64,000 nt of DNA. Source: Methylophaga sp. Its GTDB lineage: Bacteria; Pseudomonadota; Gammaproteobacteria; Nitrosococcales; Methylophagaceae. The notes beneath the pieces are model-generated. The model did no database searches and had not been told where the DNA came from. It saw only the letters and a program-made list of their open reading frames with translations. Position numbers and translations under genes: made by a program. Shown here piece by piece: positions 24,676-33,843 of the stretch (its first letter is position 1; the number at the start of each line of letters is the position of its first letter). Location of the stretch: the NCBI RefSeq assembly GCF_030651745.1, contig NZ_JAUSCC010000073.1, forward strand, positions 12,130 through 76,129. Direction: 5' to 3'.

Positions 24676-27600
24676 ATGTCAGTCGGTGAAAATTTAGGCA
24701 TCTCCGGTCGTATTGCCCGCCAGTTTCAGAACAATGCCATCACCCCTTTGCTAGCGTTAATGGCTGTTTTGATGGGCTTGTTTGCGATCATGATGACACC
24801 CAGAGAAGAAGAGCCACAGATTGATGTGACCTTTGCCAACGTCGTGATTGCCTTTCCCGGAGCCAGTGCTGAAGAAGTTGAAAATCTGATCGCCATTCCG
24901 GCTCAGCAAGTGCTGAGTGAGTTAAATGGGGTAGAGCATCTGTTTGCCGTATCCAAACCCGGCATCGCTGTGATTACAGTGCAGTTCGAGGTTGGTGAAC
25001 AGCGCAATGATGCAATTGTGCGATTGTATAACCAAATTTATTCCAATAATGACTGGCTGCCGACCCAACTGGGAGTTGCACAACCTATTATCAAACCTAT
25101 GGGTATTGATGATGTGCCTATTGTCAGTTTGACCCTATGGTCAGAAAACCCTGAGATCGATGCCTACCAATTACAGCAGGTTTCCCATTCTTTGGAGACG
25201 GAACTGAAACGACTTACCGGGACTCGGGATATTTATACCATCGGTGGTAGTGGACACGTAGTACGTATTGAACTCGATCCCATAGCCATGGCGGCATATC
25301 AGGTGGATCCCTTGCGTTTGAAAACTGCACTGCAACAGGCCAGCCATTCGGCTGAAGCAGGTATTGTCATTCAGCAGGATCAAGCCAGTTCGGTCCAAGC
25401 AGGTGAATTTCTCAGTAATGTAGAAACAGTCGAACAACTGGTTATTACTGTTCATCAGGGAAAACCGGTTTATCTGAAACAAATCGCCACTATTCAGCAG
25501 GGTGCTGCTCAGACAAAGCAATTCAGCTGGATAGGATTTGGTGCAGCGAACCAGCAAACGGCTAAACAACATTACCCCTCAGTGACACTGGCTATTGCCA
25601 AACAACCGGGCACCAATGCGGTGGATATCGCTGATGCAGTGTTGCAGAGAGTGGCGGAGTTATCATCCGTAATGATTCCTGCAGAGGTCAATGTCACGGT
25701 CACCCGCAACTATGGCCAAACGGCTGACGATAAAGCACAAACACTGATCCACAAACTGATATTTGTGACTTTGGCTGTGGTCGTTCTGGTCTGGCTTGCA
25801 TTGGGATGGCGTGAGGCAATCATCGTCGGCATTGCCGTGGTGATTACCCTGATGCTGACCTTGTTTGCTTCCTGGGTGTGGGGATTTACCTTAAATCGGG
25901 TTTCGTTATTTGCCTTGATATTTGCCATTGGCATTCTGGTCGATGATGCCATTGTGGTGGTGGAAAATATTCATCGCCATTTGCAGACTGGCCAGAAAAC
26001 ATTTGCTGAAGCGATACCCCTGGCCGTTGATGAAGTTGGCAGTCCAACAATTATGGCCACCCTGGCAGTGATTGCTGCTTTATTACCGATGGCTTTTGTC
26101 AGTGGTTTGATGGGACCTTATATGAGTCCTATTCCAATCAATGCCAGTATCGGTATGTTGTTGTCATTACTGGTGGCGTTTATGTTGACGCCGTGGCTGG
26201 TGATGAAGATTTTACCGGCAGCTGGTACACATCAAACAGAAACAAAGAACAACCATCTAGCTGAAAAAATACTCAGCCCGTTTATTCGCTCATCCAACGG
26301 CAAGCGCTGGCGACAGGGACTGTTGATCAGTCTATTGGCGTTAATAGTGTTATCTGTTGGTCTGGCGGTGGTCAAACTGGTGGTGCTTAAGATGCTGCCG
26401 TTTGACAACAAATCGGAATTTCAGCTGGTAATTGATTTACCCGAAGGCTCACCAGTCGAACGGACTGCTGCGGCCGTGCAGGAATTTACGCAAGTATTAA
26501 ACAGCTTACCGGAAATGCTCAATTATCAAGCCTATGTTGGTAGCGCTGGTCCGATGACCTTTAATGGCCTGGTGCGTCAATACTATTTACGTAAAGCATC
26601 TCATCTGGCGGATATTCAGGTGAATTTGCTCGACAAAAAAGACCGCAACAGAAGTAGTCACGAAATTGCCAGTACTATTCGTCCGGCATTGCAAGAGGTG
26701 GCGCAACGTTGGGATGCATCGTTAAAAGTGGTTGAGTTGCCACCAGGACCACCGGTACAGGCGCCGATCGTGGCGGAAATCTATGCCGCGGATTTTGCCA
26801 TGCAGCAGGATTTTGCTCGGCAACTAAAGCAGATATTTACCAACACCGCGGGGGTGGTGGACATTGATAGCACGCTTGAAGCCGATATGCCACGCTGGTT
26901 AATGCGTATTGATCGTGAAAAAGCCGCTTTGTTGGGCATCAGTCAGCAGCAAATCGTCGAAGTTAGCCGTATTTTGTTATCAGGTGAGGATGTTGCTTAT
27001 CTGCATAATAACAGCGTGAAATATCCGGTACCGCTACGGCTGCAATTTCCGATCGCTTCGCAGCGTGATTTAACCGATTTATTACAGTTACCTATCACTA
27101 GCGCTGATTCTGCCAACAACATTCCGCTCGGTGAATTGGTCAGTCTGGAAAAAACCGCCCATCAACAAACCCGTTACCAAAAAGATCTGTTGCCGGTTGT
27201 CTATGTCACTGCAGATATGGCAGGGGATTTGGATAGCCCGCTTTATGGCATGTTTGATGTTGTTTTTCAGCTCTTGGAGCAGCAGGTTCCACAAAGCTTT
27301 ATTCAGCAACCGGATTTACCATTGCAGCCAACGGTAAAGTGGGATGGTGAATGGCAGGTCACTTATGAAACCTTTCGCGATATGGGGGCGGCCTATGCGG
27401 TCGGCATCGTATTGATCTATTTATTACTGGTGGCGCAGTTCAAATCGTATCTGTTGCCATTGGTGATCATGGTACCAATTCCACTGACCATTATTGGTGT
27501 GATGCCGGGCCATGCTTTGCTGGGCGCGCAGTTTACGGCAACTTCTATGATAGGCATGATCGCCATGGCCGGCATTATTGTGCGGAATTCGATTTTATTG

Positions 27601-27855
27601 GTGGATTTTATTCATCAGGCACTGGAACAGGGTATGAGCATACAAGACTCTGTTATTGAAGCGGTGGCGGTGCGTGCTAAACCGATTATGCTGACGGCCG
27701 CGGCCGCTATTCTTGGGGCCATATTTATTCTTGATGATCCGATTTTTAACGGTCTGGCTGTCGCTTTGTTGTTTGGTATTCTGGTATCGACAATACTGAC
27801 ATTAGTGGTGATACCTGTATTGTTTTATAGCCTGTATCGACACAGATATCAGTAA
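24676..27855 (+). CDS. RND family efflux transporter permease
   Basis: This 1059-residue inner-membrane pump is driven by the proton gradient. It has two repeats of six transmembrane helices and two large periplasmic loops. ILVDDAIVVVENIHRHL in TM4 carries the paired Asp of proton relay, and GMIAMAGIIVRNSILLVDFI is the matching TM10 segment. Single-permease pumps of this kind export hydrophobic compounds or metals. The TM4 pattern looks more like the AcrB/MexB-type group than the heavy-metal CzcA group, but the substrate is not predictable. It forms an operon with the adaptor gene. Confidence 0.92.
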   Translation: MSVGENLGISGRIARQFQNNAITPLLALMAVLMGLFAIMMTPREEEPQIDVTFANVVIAFPGASAEEVENLIAIPAQQVLSELNGVEHLFAVSKPGIAVITVQFEVGEQRNDAIVRLYNQIYSNNDWLPTQLGVAQPIIKPMGIDDVPIVSLTLWSENPEIDAYQLQQVSHSLETELKRLTGTRDIYTIGGSGHVVRIELDPIAMAAYQVDPLRLKTALQQASHSAEAGIVIQQDQASSVQAGEFLSNVETVEQLVITVHQGKPVYLKQIATIQQGAAQTKQFSWIGFGAANQQTAKQHYPSVTLAIAKQPGTNAVDIADAVLQRVAELSSVMIPAEVNVTVTRNYGQTADDKAQTLIHKLIFVTLAVVVLVWLALGWREAIIVGIAVVITLMLTLFASWVWGFTLNRVSLFALIFAIGILVDDAIVVVENIHRHLQTGQKTFAEAIPLAVDEVGSPTIMATLAVIAALLPMAFVSGLMGPYMSPIPINASIGMLLSLLVAFMLTPWLVMKILPAAGTHQTETKNNHLAEKILSPFIRSSNGKRWRQGLLISLLALIVLSVGLAVVKLVVLKMLPFDNKSEFQLVIDLPEGSPVERTAAAVQEFTQVLNSLPEMLNYQAYVGSAGPMTFNGLVRQYYLRKASHLADIQVNLLDKKDRNRSSHEIASTIRPALQEVAQRWDASLKVVELPPGPPVQAPIVAEIYAADFAMQQDFARQLKQIFTNTAGVVDIDSTLEADMPRWLMRIDREKAALLGISQQQIVEVSRILLSGEDVAYLHNNSVKYPVPLRLQFPIASQRDLTDLLQLPITSADSANNIPLGELVSLEKTAHQQTRYQKDLLPVVYVTADMAGDLDSPLYGMFDVVFQLLEQQVPQSFIQQPDLPLQPTVKWDGEWQVTYETFRDMGAAYAVGIVLIYLLLVAQFKSYLLPLVIMVPIPLTIIGVMPGHALLGAQFTATSMIGMIAMAGIIVRNSILLVDFIHQALEQGMSIQDSVIEAVAVRAKPIMLTAAAAILGAIFILDDPIFNGLAVALLFGILVSTILTLVVIPVLFYSLYRHRYQ

Positions 27856-28452
27856 TTAAAGCTGTTTGCTGTTACGCAGCTCTTCTGCCTGACGATTTAA
27901 GGTGTGTTTTACCAGGATATTACGATCCGTTTCACTCATATGGGTAAACGCCATACGCAAATAGAAGCTTCTGCCTTGAATGCTTTGCATTAACTGGTCG
28001 CAGGCAATCACTTTGGCAATCGCACGGATATGCAAACCGCCGGGCAGCAACTGCATTCTGACTTCCATGGCAGAACGAGCAGGAAATGCACTATCTGTCA
28101 TTAATGCCAAACCACCGGCACTGAGATTCACTTCGGTTGCCGATTCCGGATTGAGCGGGGTATGTAACAACTGTACGTTTTGGGCCAGCAAGTTGACTTT
28201 TTCATCCAGCATTCGCAATGCTCTGGCGACATCTCTATCGCTATGACCAATTTGATCAACCAAATGATTAAAGCTTTTTTGAATGGACGACATTTGCTGC
28301 GTTAATTGGCCTGTTTCAGGGGTGGCATCGATAATCGCGTCCCCGATTTGCTCAGCTTCATCGTCACTGAGCGGAATAACAGACATGACCAGACGATCAT
28401 TTATACGAAAGAATGCCCGGCGATCGGCACCTGAAACGGTTGAGTCATTCAT
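27856..28452 (-). CDS. PilZ domain protein
   Basis: This cytosolic protein of about 198 residues begins with a basic segment (ADRRAFFRINDRL), which fits the RxxxR part of a c-di-GMP-binding PilZ domain. NLSAGGLAL fits the (D/N)xSxxG motif about 130 residues later. The N-terminal half has a helical region of coiled-coil character (about residues 50-100). I chose ATG at 28452 because AGGAAG lies 7 bases before it. It could respond to c-di-GMP made by the GGDEF protein at 16387, but no gene linkage supports this. Confidence 0.75.
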   Translation of the reverse strand: MNDSTVSGADRRAFFRINDRLVMSVIPLSDDEAEQIGDAIIDATPETGQLTQQMSSIQKSFNHLVDQIGHSDRDVARALRMLDEKVNLLAQNVQLLHTPLNPESATEVNLSAGGLALMTDSAFPARSAMEVRMQLLPGGLHIRAIAKVIACDQLMQSIQGRSFYLRMAFTHMSETDRNILVKHTLNRQAEELRNSKQL

Positions 28453-28534
28453 CTTTTGTCTTCCTGTCTGATCATGATTCTTGCTTTGAATCATTGAAAT
28501 GGCTGAATCTTAGTGCTTATATAGCCCAAAATAT

Positions 28535-28568
28535 AAGCGTCACGCAAAGAAAACTCTGCGTGACGCTT
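28535..28568 (-). terminator. Terminator downstream of phoH-family gene
   Basis: The arms AAGCGTCACGCA (28535-28546) and TGCGTGACGCTT (28557-28568) make a perfect 12-bp stem with a 10-nt loop. Read leftward, the stem is followed by ATATTTTGG, a moderate U tract. It lies 20 bp past the stop of the PIN-PhoH gene. Confidence 0.7.
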
Positions 28569-28587
28569 GTTTGAATACTGCAACAGA

Positions 28588-29997
28588 TTACAAGTTTTCT
28601 GAAGCAAAGTCAGCCAGACGTGAACGTTCACCACGCATCAGGGTGATATGACCACTATGCGGCCAGTTTTTGAAATGATCGACCACATAGGTCAAACCGG
28701 AAGTGGTTTCACTTAAATACGGCGTATCAATCTGTGAAATATTGCCCAGACAGACAATCTTGGTTCCCGGACCTGCACGGGTAATCAGGGTTTTCATCTG
28801 TTTAGAGGTTAAGTTCTGTGCTTCATCAATAATGATAAAACGGTTAAGGAAGGTACGGCCGCGCATAAAATTCAGTGAACGGATTTTGATCCAGCGCTGC
28901 AGTAAGTCATTGGTGGCTTGTCGGCCCCAGTCACCGCCATCGGTTTTGTTGAGCACTTCGAGGTTATCCATTAATGCGCCCATCCACGGCGTCATTTTTT
29001 CTTCTTCGGTGCCCGGTAGGAAACCAATATCTTCACCCACCGGAACGGTGACGCGCGTCATGATAATTTCACCGTAACGCTTGTGTTCGATACATTGGGT
29101 TAAGGCAGCAGCTAATGTTAACAAGGTTTTACCGGTACCAGCCTGACCCAGCAAGGTAACAAAATCGATTTCCGGATCCATTAACAGGTTCAAAGCAAAA
29201 TTCTGTTCACGATTACGCGCGGTAATGCCCCACACAGAATGGTTTTCACGCCGATAATCATGAATCAGCTCGATATCAGCGGTCGTTTCATTACTGTTAC
29301 GCACCACGGCTTCAATAGCGCGTTCTTCACCTGGAGAATAAATCAGCTGGTTCGGGTACCAGTCTTTAACCACTTCACCTTCAACCTGATAGAAAGTGCG
29401 ACCATCTTCGGTCCATGATTCAAGACGGTTCAAGTCTTCCCAGAAGTCGGCCTTGAGTTCGCTGGAACCGCGATATAGCAGATCCACATCATCAAGCACT
29501 TTATCGTTGTAATAATCTTCGGCGCAGATGCCTAACACGGTGGCTTTAATACGCAGATTAATATCTTTGGAAACCAGAATAACGTTGGTATCGACTTGAG
29601 CCTGTTGCAGGTTGATAGCAACAGCAAGAATGGCATTATCAGCTATTTGCCCGGGTAATTCTTTGGGTAACTCACCGGCCATTTGCCGGGTTTGGAAAAA
29701 TAAACGACCACTGGCTTGGGGTACATCACTGTTGATAACACTTGGTAGTGGAATACCCGAATTAATCGCATCGTTATCTGCGGCTTGTTCTAATAAATCA
29801 TCGAGAAAACGACTGACCTGGCGCACATTGCGTGATACCTCGGATAAGCCTTTTTTACCTTTATCGAGTTCTTCCAAAACCACCATTGGCAGGAATATAT
29901 CGTGTTCATCAAAGCGGAAGAGAGCGGTGGGGTCGTGCATCAGCACATTGGTATCGAGCACAAACAGACGTTTTGTCGCGTCGGGTCGTTTAATCAT
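28588..29997 (-). CDS. PIN domain-PhoH family ATPase
   Basis: This 469-residue protein has two domains. The N-terminal PIN RNase-like domain (about 1-150) begins LFVLDTNVLMHDPTAL and has VVLEELDKGKKG. The C-terminal PhoH ATPase has Walker A LLGQAGTGKTLLTLAA and Walker B FIIIDEAQNLTSKQMKTLI. PIN-PhoH (PhoH2) proteins are RNA helicase/ribonucleases in the systems studied. This arrangement resembles the single-polypeptide form common in proteobacteria. The PIN acidic residues (DTN, E in VVLEEL) look intact. The biological role remains poorly known. Confidence 0.9.
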   Translation of the reverse strand: MIKRPDATKRLFVLDTNVLMHDPTALFRFDEHDIFLPMVVLEELDKGKKGLSEVSRNVRQVSRFLDDLLEQAADNDAINSGIPLPSVINSDVPQASGRLFFQTRQMAGELPKELPGQIADNAILAVAINLQQAQVDTNVILVSKDINLRIKATVLGICAEDYYNDKVLDDVDLLYRGSSELKADFWEDLNRLESWTEDGRTFYQVEGEVVKDWYPNQLIYSPGEERAIEAVVRNSNETTADIELIHDYRRENHSVWGITARNREQNFALNLLMDPEIDFVTLLGQAGTGKTLLTLAAALTQCIEHKRYGEIIMTRVTVPVGEDIGFLPGTEEEKMTPWMGALMDNLEVLNKTDGGDWGRQATNDLLQRWIKIRSLNFMRGRTFLNRFIIIDEAQNLTSKQMKTLITRAGPGTKIVCLGNISQIDTPYLSETTSGLTYVVDHFKNWPHSGHITLMRGERSRLADFASENL

Positions 29998-30336
29998 TCG
30001 GAGTAGATCCTCTTGTTGGATTGACGTGCCTGTGATTGATTATGATCGAAGAACACGCGTCTGCAAAGGGTACTGGCGGCTTTTCTTGAGCCAAATTAAA
30101 TAGGTCATTGAATCGGAAATAAATAATTCCGATTAATGCTCAGTTTCAGGTTGTTTTGGTTGGATAGATAAGCTGCAACACAGAATTATCTGGTAAACAG
30201 CGCGGGGCTAATTCATTGCGCTTATGTTTTTGATGACAGGGATGTCTATGACCCAATCGCATAAACTTGACGATGTATGAACAGGTGTACCATTGCAAAT
30301 TAATTGGCAATCCTTTTACAAAAACAGGCTGTTTAA
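29998..30336. other. Divergent intergenic region (phoH2/mscS)
   Basis: This 339-bp gap separates two divergent genes and should hold both promoters. One short stem (AATCGGAA at 30111-30118 with TTCCGATT at 30127-30134) is visible. No open frame with a ribosome site or recognisable RNA was found. Confidence 0.4.
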
Positions 30337-31236
30337 ATGAACGAAAAACTCGGAATTTCTCAGGAAACCTTGGCATTTTTTCTGCCGATCATCAGCTTAT
30401 TCGGCAGCTCTTTTATTTTGCTGATAGTGGTGTTGGTCTTAAATTCTCTGGCTTCACGGTTCATTCGCCGGACAGTGGATGCCACCGAATTACGCCGTAA
30501 ATGGTTGGTACAGACTCGTAACGGCATAATTTTGATATTCATTCTCGGCTTGGTATTAATCTGGGGGGAAGAGCTGCGAACCCTGGCCTTATCGGTTGTG
30601 GCGATTGCCGTAGCGTTTGTGGTGGCTACCAAAGAGCTGATTTTGTGTGTAACCGGCTCATTATTGAAAACCGGCGCGGGTTCATTTGATATCGGTGATC
30701 GAATTCAAATCAAGGATTTTCGTGGTGATGTTATCGATCAAACCTTATTGGCGACCACGATTTTGGAAGTAGGCCCCGGCAAATTGACACATCAGCGCAC
30801 CGGTCGTATGGCGGTGATCCCCAATGCATTGTTTGTCTCCGAGCCGGTAATTAATGAAAGTTACACCCGGCAATATGTGTTGCATGTATTTACCGTGCCC
30901 TTTAAACGCACAGACAAATGGCAGGCAGCACAACAAGCTTTATTAGTCGCTGCTGCCAAACATTGTCAGCCCTATCTTGAAAATGCCCGACTTTATATGC
31001 AGAGACTCAGTGATGAGCGGGGGCTGGATGCCAGTTCAGTTGATCCCCGGGTAAGCATTCAAGTACCTAGCGCGGCTGAAATTCATCTTGTGGTGCGTTT
31101 CCCTGTGCGTGCATCTCAACGCAGTTATATTGAACAGCTGATTCTCTCGGAAGTGTTTACTGAGGATTTTTCAGGTAAAAGCAAAAGTGCCGAGGAGGAA
31201 GCTGAAGAAGAGGAAGAAGAAAAAACAAAAGTATAA
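30337..31236 (+). CDS. MscS-type mechanosensitive ion channel protein
   Basis: This 299-residue membrane protein has about three N-terminal hydrophobic helices. They are followed by the MscS beta domain (FDIGDRIQIKDFRGDVIDQTLLATTILEVG and VIPNALFVSEPVINES). TM3 is atypical and longer in small aliphatic residues (LALSVVAIAVAFVVATKELIL). Such channels release solutes on hypo-osmotic shock. The C-terminus ends in a run of glutamates (residues about 283-296) before KTKV, an unusual acidic tail. No strong ribosome site precedes the ATG. Confidence 0.85.
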   Translation: MNEKLGISQETLAFFLPIISLFGSSFILLIVVLVLNSLASRFIRRTVDATELRRKWLVQTRNGIILIFILGLVLIWGEELRTLALSVVAIAVAFVVATKELILCVTGSLLKTGAGSFDIGDRIQIKDFRGDVIDQTLLATTILEVGPGKLTHQRTGRMAVIPNALFVSEPVINESYTRQYVLHVFTVPFKRTDKWQAAQQALLVAAAKHCQPYLENARLYMQRLSDERGLDASSVDPRVSIQVPSAAEIHLVVRFPVRASQRSYIEQLILSEVFTEDFSGKSKSAEEEAEEEEEEKTKV

Positions 31237-31383
31237 CGAAAGGCCTGCCGGATAAACGTTTAAGGTATTGTTTTAAAAGTGATTAAGGTTTAATGTCGCA
31301 ACTGATGCCATGCGCAGATAGTGTGATGTGAATGTTGAACCGAACGCTATTCTGCTGGATAAAACGACCGACGGAGTACGCTG

Positions 31384-32424
31384 ATGACAAAGCGGATAGT
31401 GGTTTGTGCAGACGGTACCTGGAATAGACCGGAAAAAGATCTGGCAAAAGATTTCCCCACCAATGTGCTGCGAATGGCACGTTCGATTGACCCGCGAGGG
31501 TCTGATGGCATTACACAACAGGTATTCTACGACTGGGGTATCGGCTCTTATTATGAGCAAGTGTTGGGTGGTGCGACCGGTAAAGGGCTGAATAAAAACA
31601 TCATGGACGATTACCGTTATATCGTTCAGAACTATCAACCGGGTGATGAGATTTTTCTGTTTGGCTTTAGCCGTGGCGCCTACACTGTTCGTAGTTTAAG
31701 TGGTTTGATATACAACTGCGGCATTCTAAAACGGCCTGATGCCAGACTAATTGAAGAGGCATTCGAGCATTACAAAAAACCTGGCTACAGCTACGCACCG
31801 GATGGCGAAAAGTCGATTGCTTTTCGGGATGCGCATTCACATAAAAGTCGGAATATTAAATTTGTTGGTGTATGGGATACCGTTGGAGCATTAGGCATTC
31901 CCATTTCGTTTCTAGGTTTACTGGATAGAAAAGACGAATTTTACGATACCAAGATTGGCCCCAATGTCGATATTGCTCGTCATGCAATGGCAATAGATGA
32001 GGTGCGTTCGGATTTTGAACCGACTATTTGGGAGCCTCGTGAAAAGCTGGATCTTAAACAAGTCTGGTTTGTCGGCGTGCATAGTAATATTGGTGGCAGT
32101 TATGCACCGGATAAAGAAACCGGTGGTCTGTTATCGGATATTCCTCTGCAATGGATGATGCAACAGGCCGCAGAAGCAGGGCTGGTATTGGAACCGCATC
32201 TTAAAAGCAGTTTAAATGGTCGTTATGATGCGACTCTGCATAACTCTCGTAAACATATTTACCGATCGAAAAGGCCTCTGTTCAGACCCATCGATCATCA
32301 CAAAGGCGATATTTTGATACATCGATCAGTGAAACAGCGCTGGGATGATGATAAAGATTATCGACCCAAAAATCTGGTCGATTTTTTAGAGAAAAATGCT
32401 GGCTGGACTGAGTTAGTTACCTAA
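31384..32424 (+). CDS. DUF2235 alpha/beta hydrolase
   Basis: This 346-residue protein begins KRIVVCADGTWNRPEKD, the first strand and glycine-rich loop of DUF2235 proteins. FLFGFSRGAYTVRSLSGLI carries the nucleophile Ser in GFSRG. FVGVWDTVGALGIP and the conserved His in VWFVGVHSNIGGSY complete the fold. Known DUF2235 members include type VI phospholipase effectors (Tle1), but many are standalone proteins with no assigned role. No T6SS or immunity gene lies nearby and no signal peptide is visible, so I would not call it an effector. GGAG lies 7 bases before the ATG. Confidence 0.88.
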   Translation: MTKRIVVCADGTWNRPEKDLAKDFPTNVLRMARSIDPRGSDGITQQVFYDWGIGSYYEQVLGGATGKGLNKNIMDDYRYIVQNYQPGDEIFLFGFSRGAYTVRSLSGLIYNCGILKRPDARLIEEAFEHYKKPGYSYAPDGEKSIAFRDAHSHKSRNIKFVGVWDTVGALGIPISFLGLLDRKDEFYDTKIGPNVDIARHAMAIDEVRSDFEPTIWEPREKLDLKQVWFVGVHSNIGGSYAPDKETGGLLSDIPLQWMMQQAAEAGLVLEPHLKSSLNGRYDATLHNSRKHIYRSKRPLFRPIDHHKGDILIHRSVKQRWDDDKDYRPKNLVDFLEKNAGWTELVT

Positions 32425-32441
32425 CCTTACCACCCTGACGA

Positions 32442-32699
32442 TTATTCCTGATATTTGGGTTTGTCAGTATTGTCGTCTTCGTCGGTGGTTTTATCATCAT
32501 CAACGGTATGATCGGTCACCGCCGTGCCTGCACCGGATTGATCGCCGGTTTGAGACTCTTCCACGGTTATGGATTTTTTGCCATCTGTGCTATCAATTTC
32601 GATTTGTTTACCTTCAACATCATCTCCGGCAAATGTCGGGCTTAAAAAACTCAGAGAAAACATAGCGGCGAGAAATATTTTGCTAACTAGCGTTTGCAT
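32442..32699 (-). CDS. Small exported acidic protein
   Basis: This 85-residue protein has a clear signal peptide (MQTLVSKIFLAAMFSLSFLS, cleavage near TFAG). The mature part is short and very acidic, rich in Asp, Glu and Thr (DDDKTTDEDDNTDK), with no cysteine and low complexity. It should be periplasmic or secreted and probably disordered, perhaps a metal or cation binder, though that is speculation. It is convergent with the DUF2235 gene, with stops 17 bp apart. No family was recognised. Confidence 0.65.
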   Translation of the reverse strand: MQTLVSKIFLAAMFSLSFLSPTFAGDDVEGKQIEIDSTDGKKSITVEESQTGDQSGAGTAVTDHTVDDDKTTDEDDNTDKPKYQE

Positions 32700-32876
32700 T
32701 ATTTACTTCCTTATCAAATATTGTCGGGGTGATCTGTCATCAGGCGCAGTTGAGTTACAACACTACTTTTAATTCATAATCTGTTTAAGTGCGTTAACTT
32801 TAGTTAATCAGCGTTATAAAACTCAGGCACGATAACACCCTACATAGTTCACTTTTATTCAGGAAGGATTCACCAG

Positions 32877-33830
32877 TTGACACGCTTAGTCTTGGAAAAA
32901 AATCAGCTGTTTATTTACCTGGCGGCCGTGAGCTCAGGTTTGATTCTGGGGATTTTGAATCCGCAACTGGGTAGCCGTTTGGAAATCATGGTATGGCCAT
33001 TATTAGGATTCTTATTGTATTCGACGTTTACTCAGGTTCCGTTAACTCACCTGCGAGAAGCGTTTTATAAACCTAAATTAGTGTTGGCGGCGATAGCGGG
33101 AAATTTTGTATTAATTCCTCTTGCTGTTGCTTGTCTGCTGTTATTGGCTCCCAACGATCCGGCGGTACGATTGGGAATTTTATTAGTGTTATTAGTGCCA
33201 TGTACCGATTGGTTTATTACCTTTACCCAGTTGGGTGGCGGTGATACCAAACAGGCAATTGCGTTTGCTCCAATAAGTCTTTTATTACAAATTCTGTTGT
33301 TGCCTCTCTATCTGTGGATGTTTTTGGGTAATGAATTTCAATTAAGTCTGGCTCATGGCGGGATGATTTGGGCATTCGTCGGGTTAATTATCGTGCCATT
33401 GGTATTGGCATTTCTGACACAGAAATGCTCAGCAAACCAGCCAAAGGGTGAGCAGCTGATAAATATTCTGGCATGGTTTCCAGTGCTGTTACTGGCCATA
33501 GTGATGTTTATTATTGCAAGCTCACAAGTCACTATCGTGTTGGATTCAGGAACGCTGCTGTTCCATTTATTGCTGATTTTTGTGCTGTTTTTGCTGGTGG
33601 CTGCTGTTATAGCCAAGTTTTTATCGAAGTTGATTCAACTGTCATCGCAACAAGGCAGGGTATTGGCATTCAGCTTTGGTACCCGAAATTCATTTGTGAT
33701 GTTACCCATTGCGCTGGCACTGCCAGCTGCTTATGAGCTGGCAGTGGTGGTGATTGTGTTCCAGTCGTTAGTCGAGTTAATCGGCATGATGGTGTTTTTG
33801 TGGTGGGTGCCGAAGCAGCTTTTTCGCTAA
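32877..33830 (+). CDS. ACR3/bile acid:sodium symporter-like membrane carrier
   Basis: This 317-residue protein has about ten hydrophobic helices with the BASS/ACR3 pattern. VPCTDWFITFTQLGGGD corresponds to the PCT segment of arsenite carriers of the ACR3 type. It lacks the Cys that ACR3 uses in its TM4 region, so arsenite export is not assured. SFGTRNSFVMLPIALALP resembles the second core motif. It starts with TTG at 32877, nine bases after AGGAAGG. No arsR or arsC gene lies nearby. The substrate is unknown. Confidence 0.75.
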   Translation: MTRLVLEKNQLFIYLAAVSSGLILGILNPQLGSRLEIMVWPLLGFLLYSTFTQVPLTHLREAFYKPKLVLAAIAGNFVLIPLAVACLLLLAPNDPAVRLGILLVLLVPCTDWFITFTQLGGGDTKQAIAFAPISLLLQILLLPLYLWMFLGNEFQLSLAHGGMIWAFVGLIIVPLVLAFLTQKCSANQPKGEQLINILAWFPVLLLAIVMFIIASSQVTIVLDSGTLLFHLLLIFVLFLLVAAVIAKFLSKLIQLSSQQGRVLAFSFGTRNSFVMLPIALALPAAYELAVVVIVFQSLVELIGMMVFLWWVPKQLFR

Positions 33831-33843
33831 AACCGGCCTTGCG

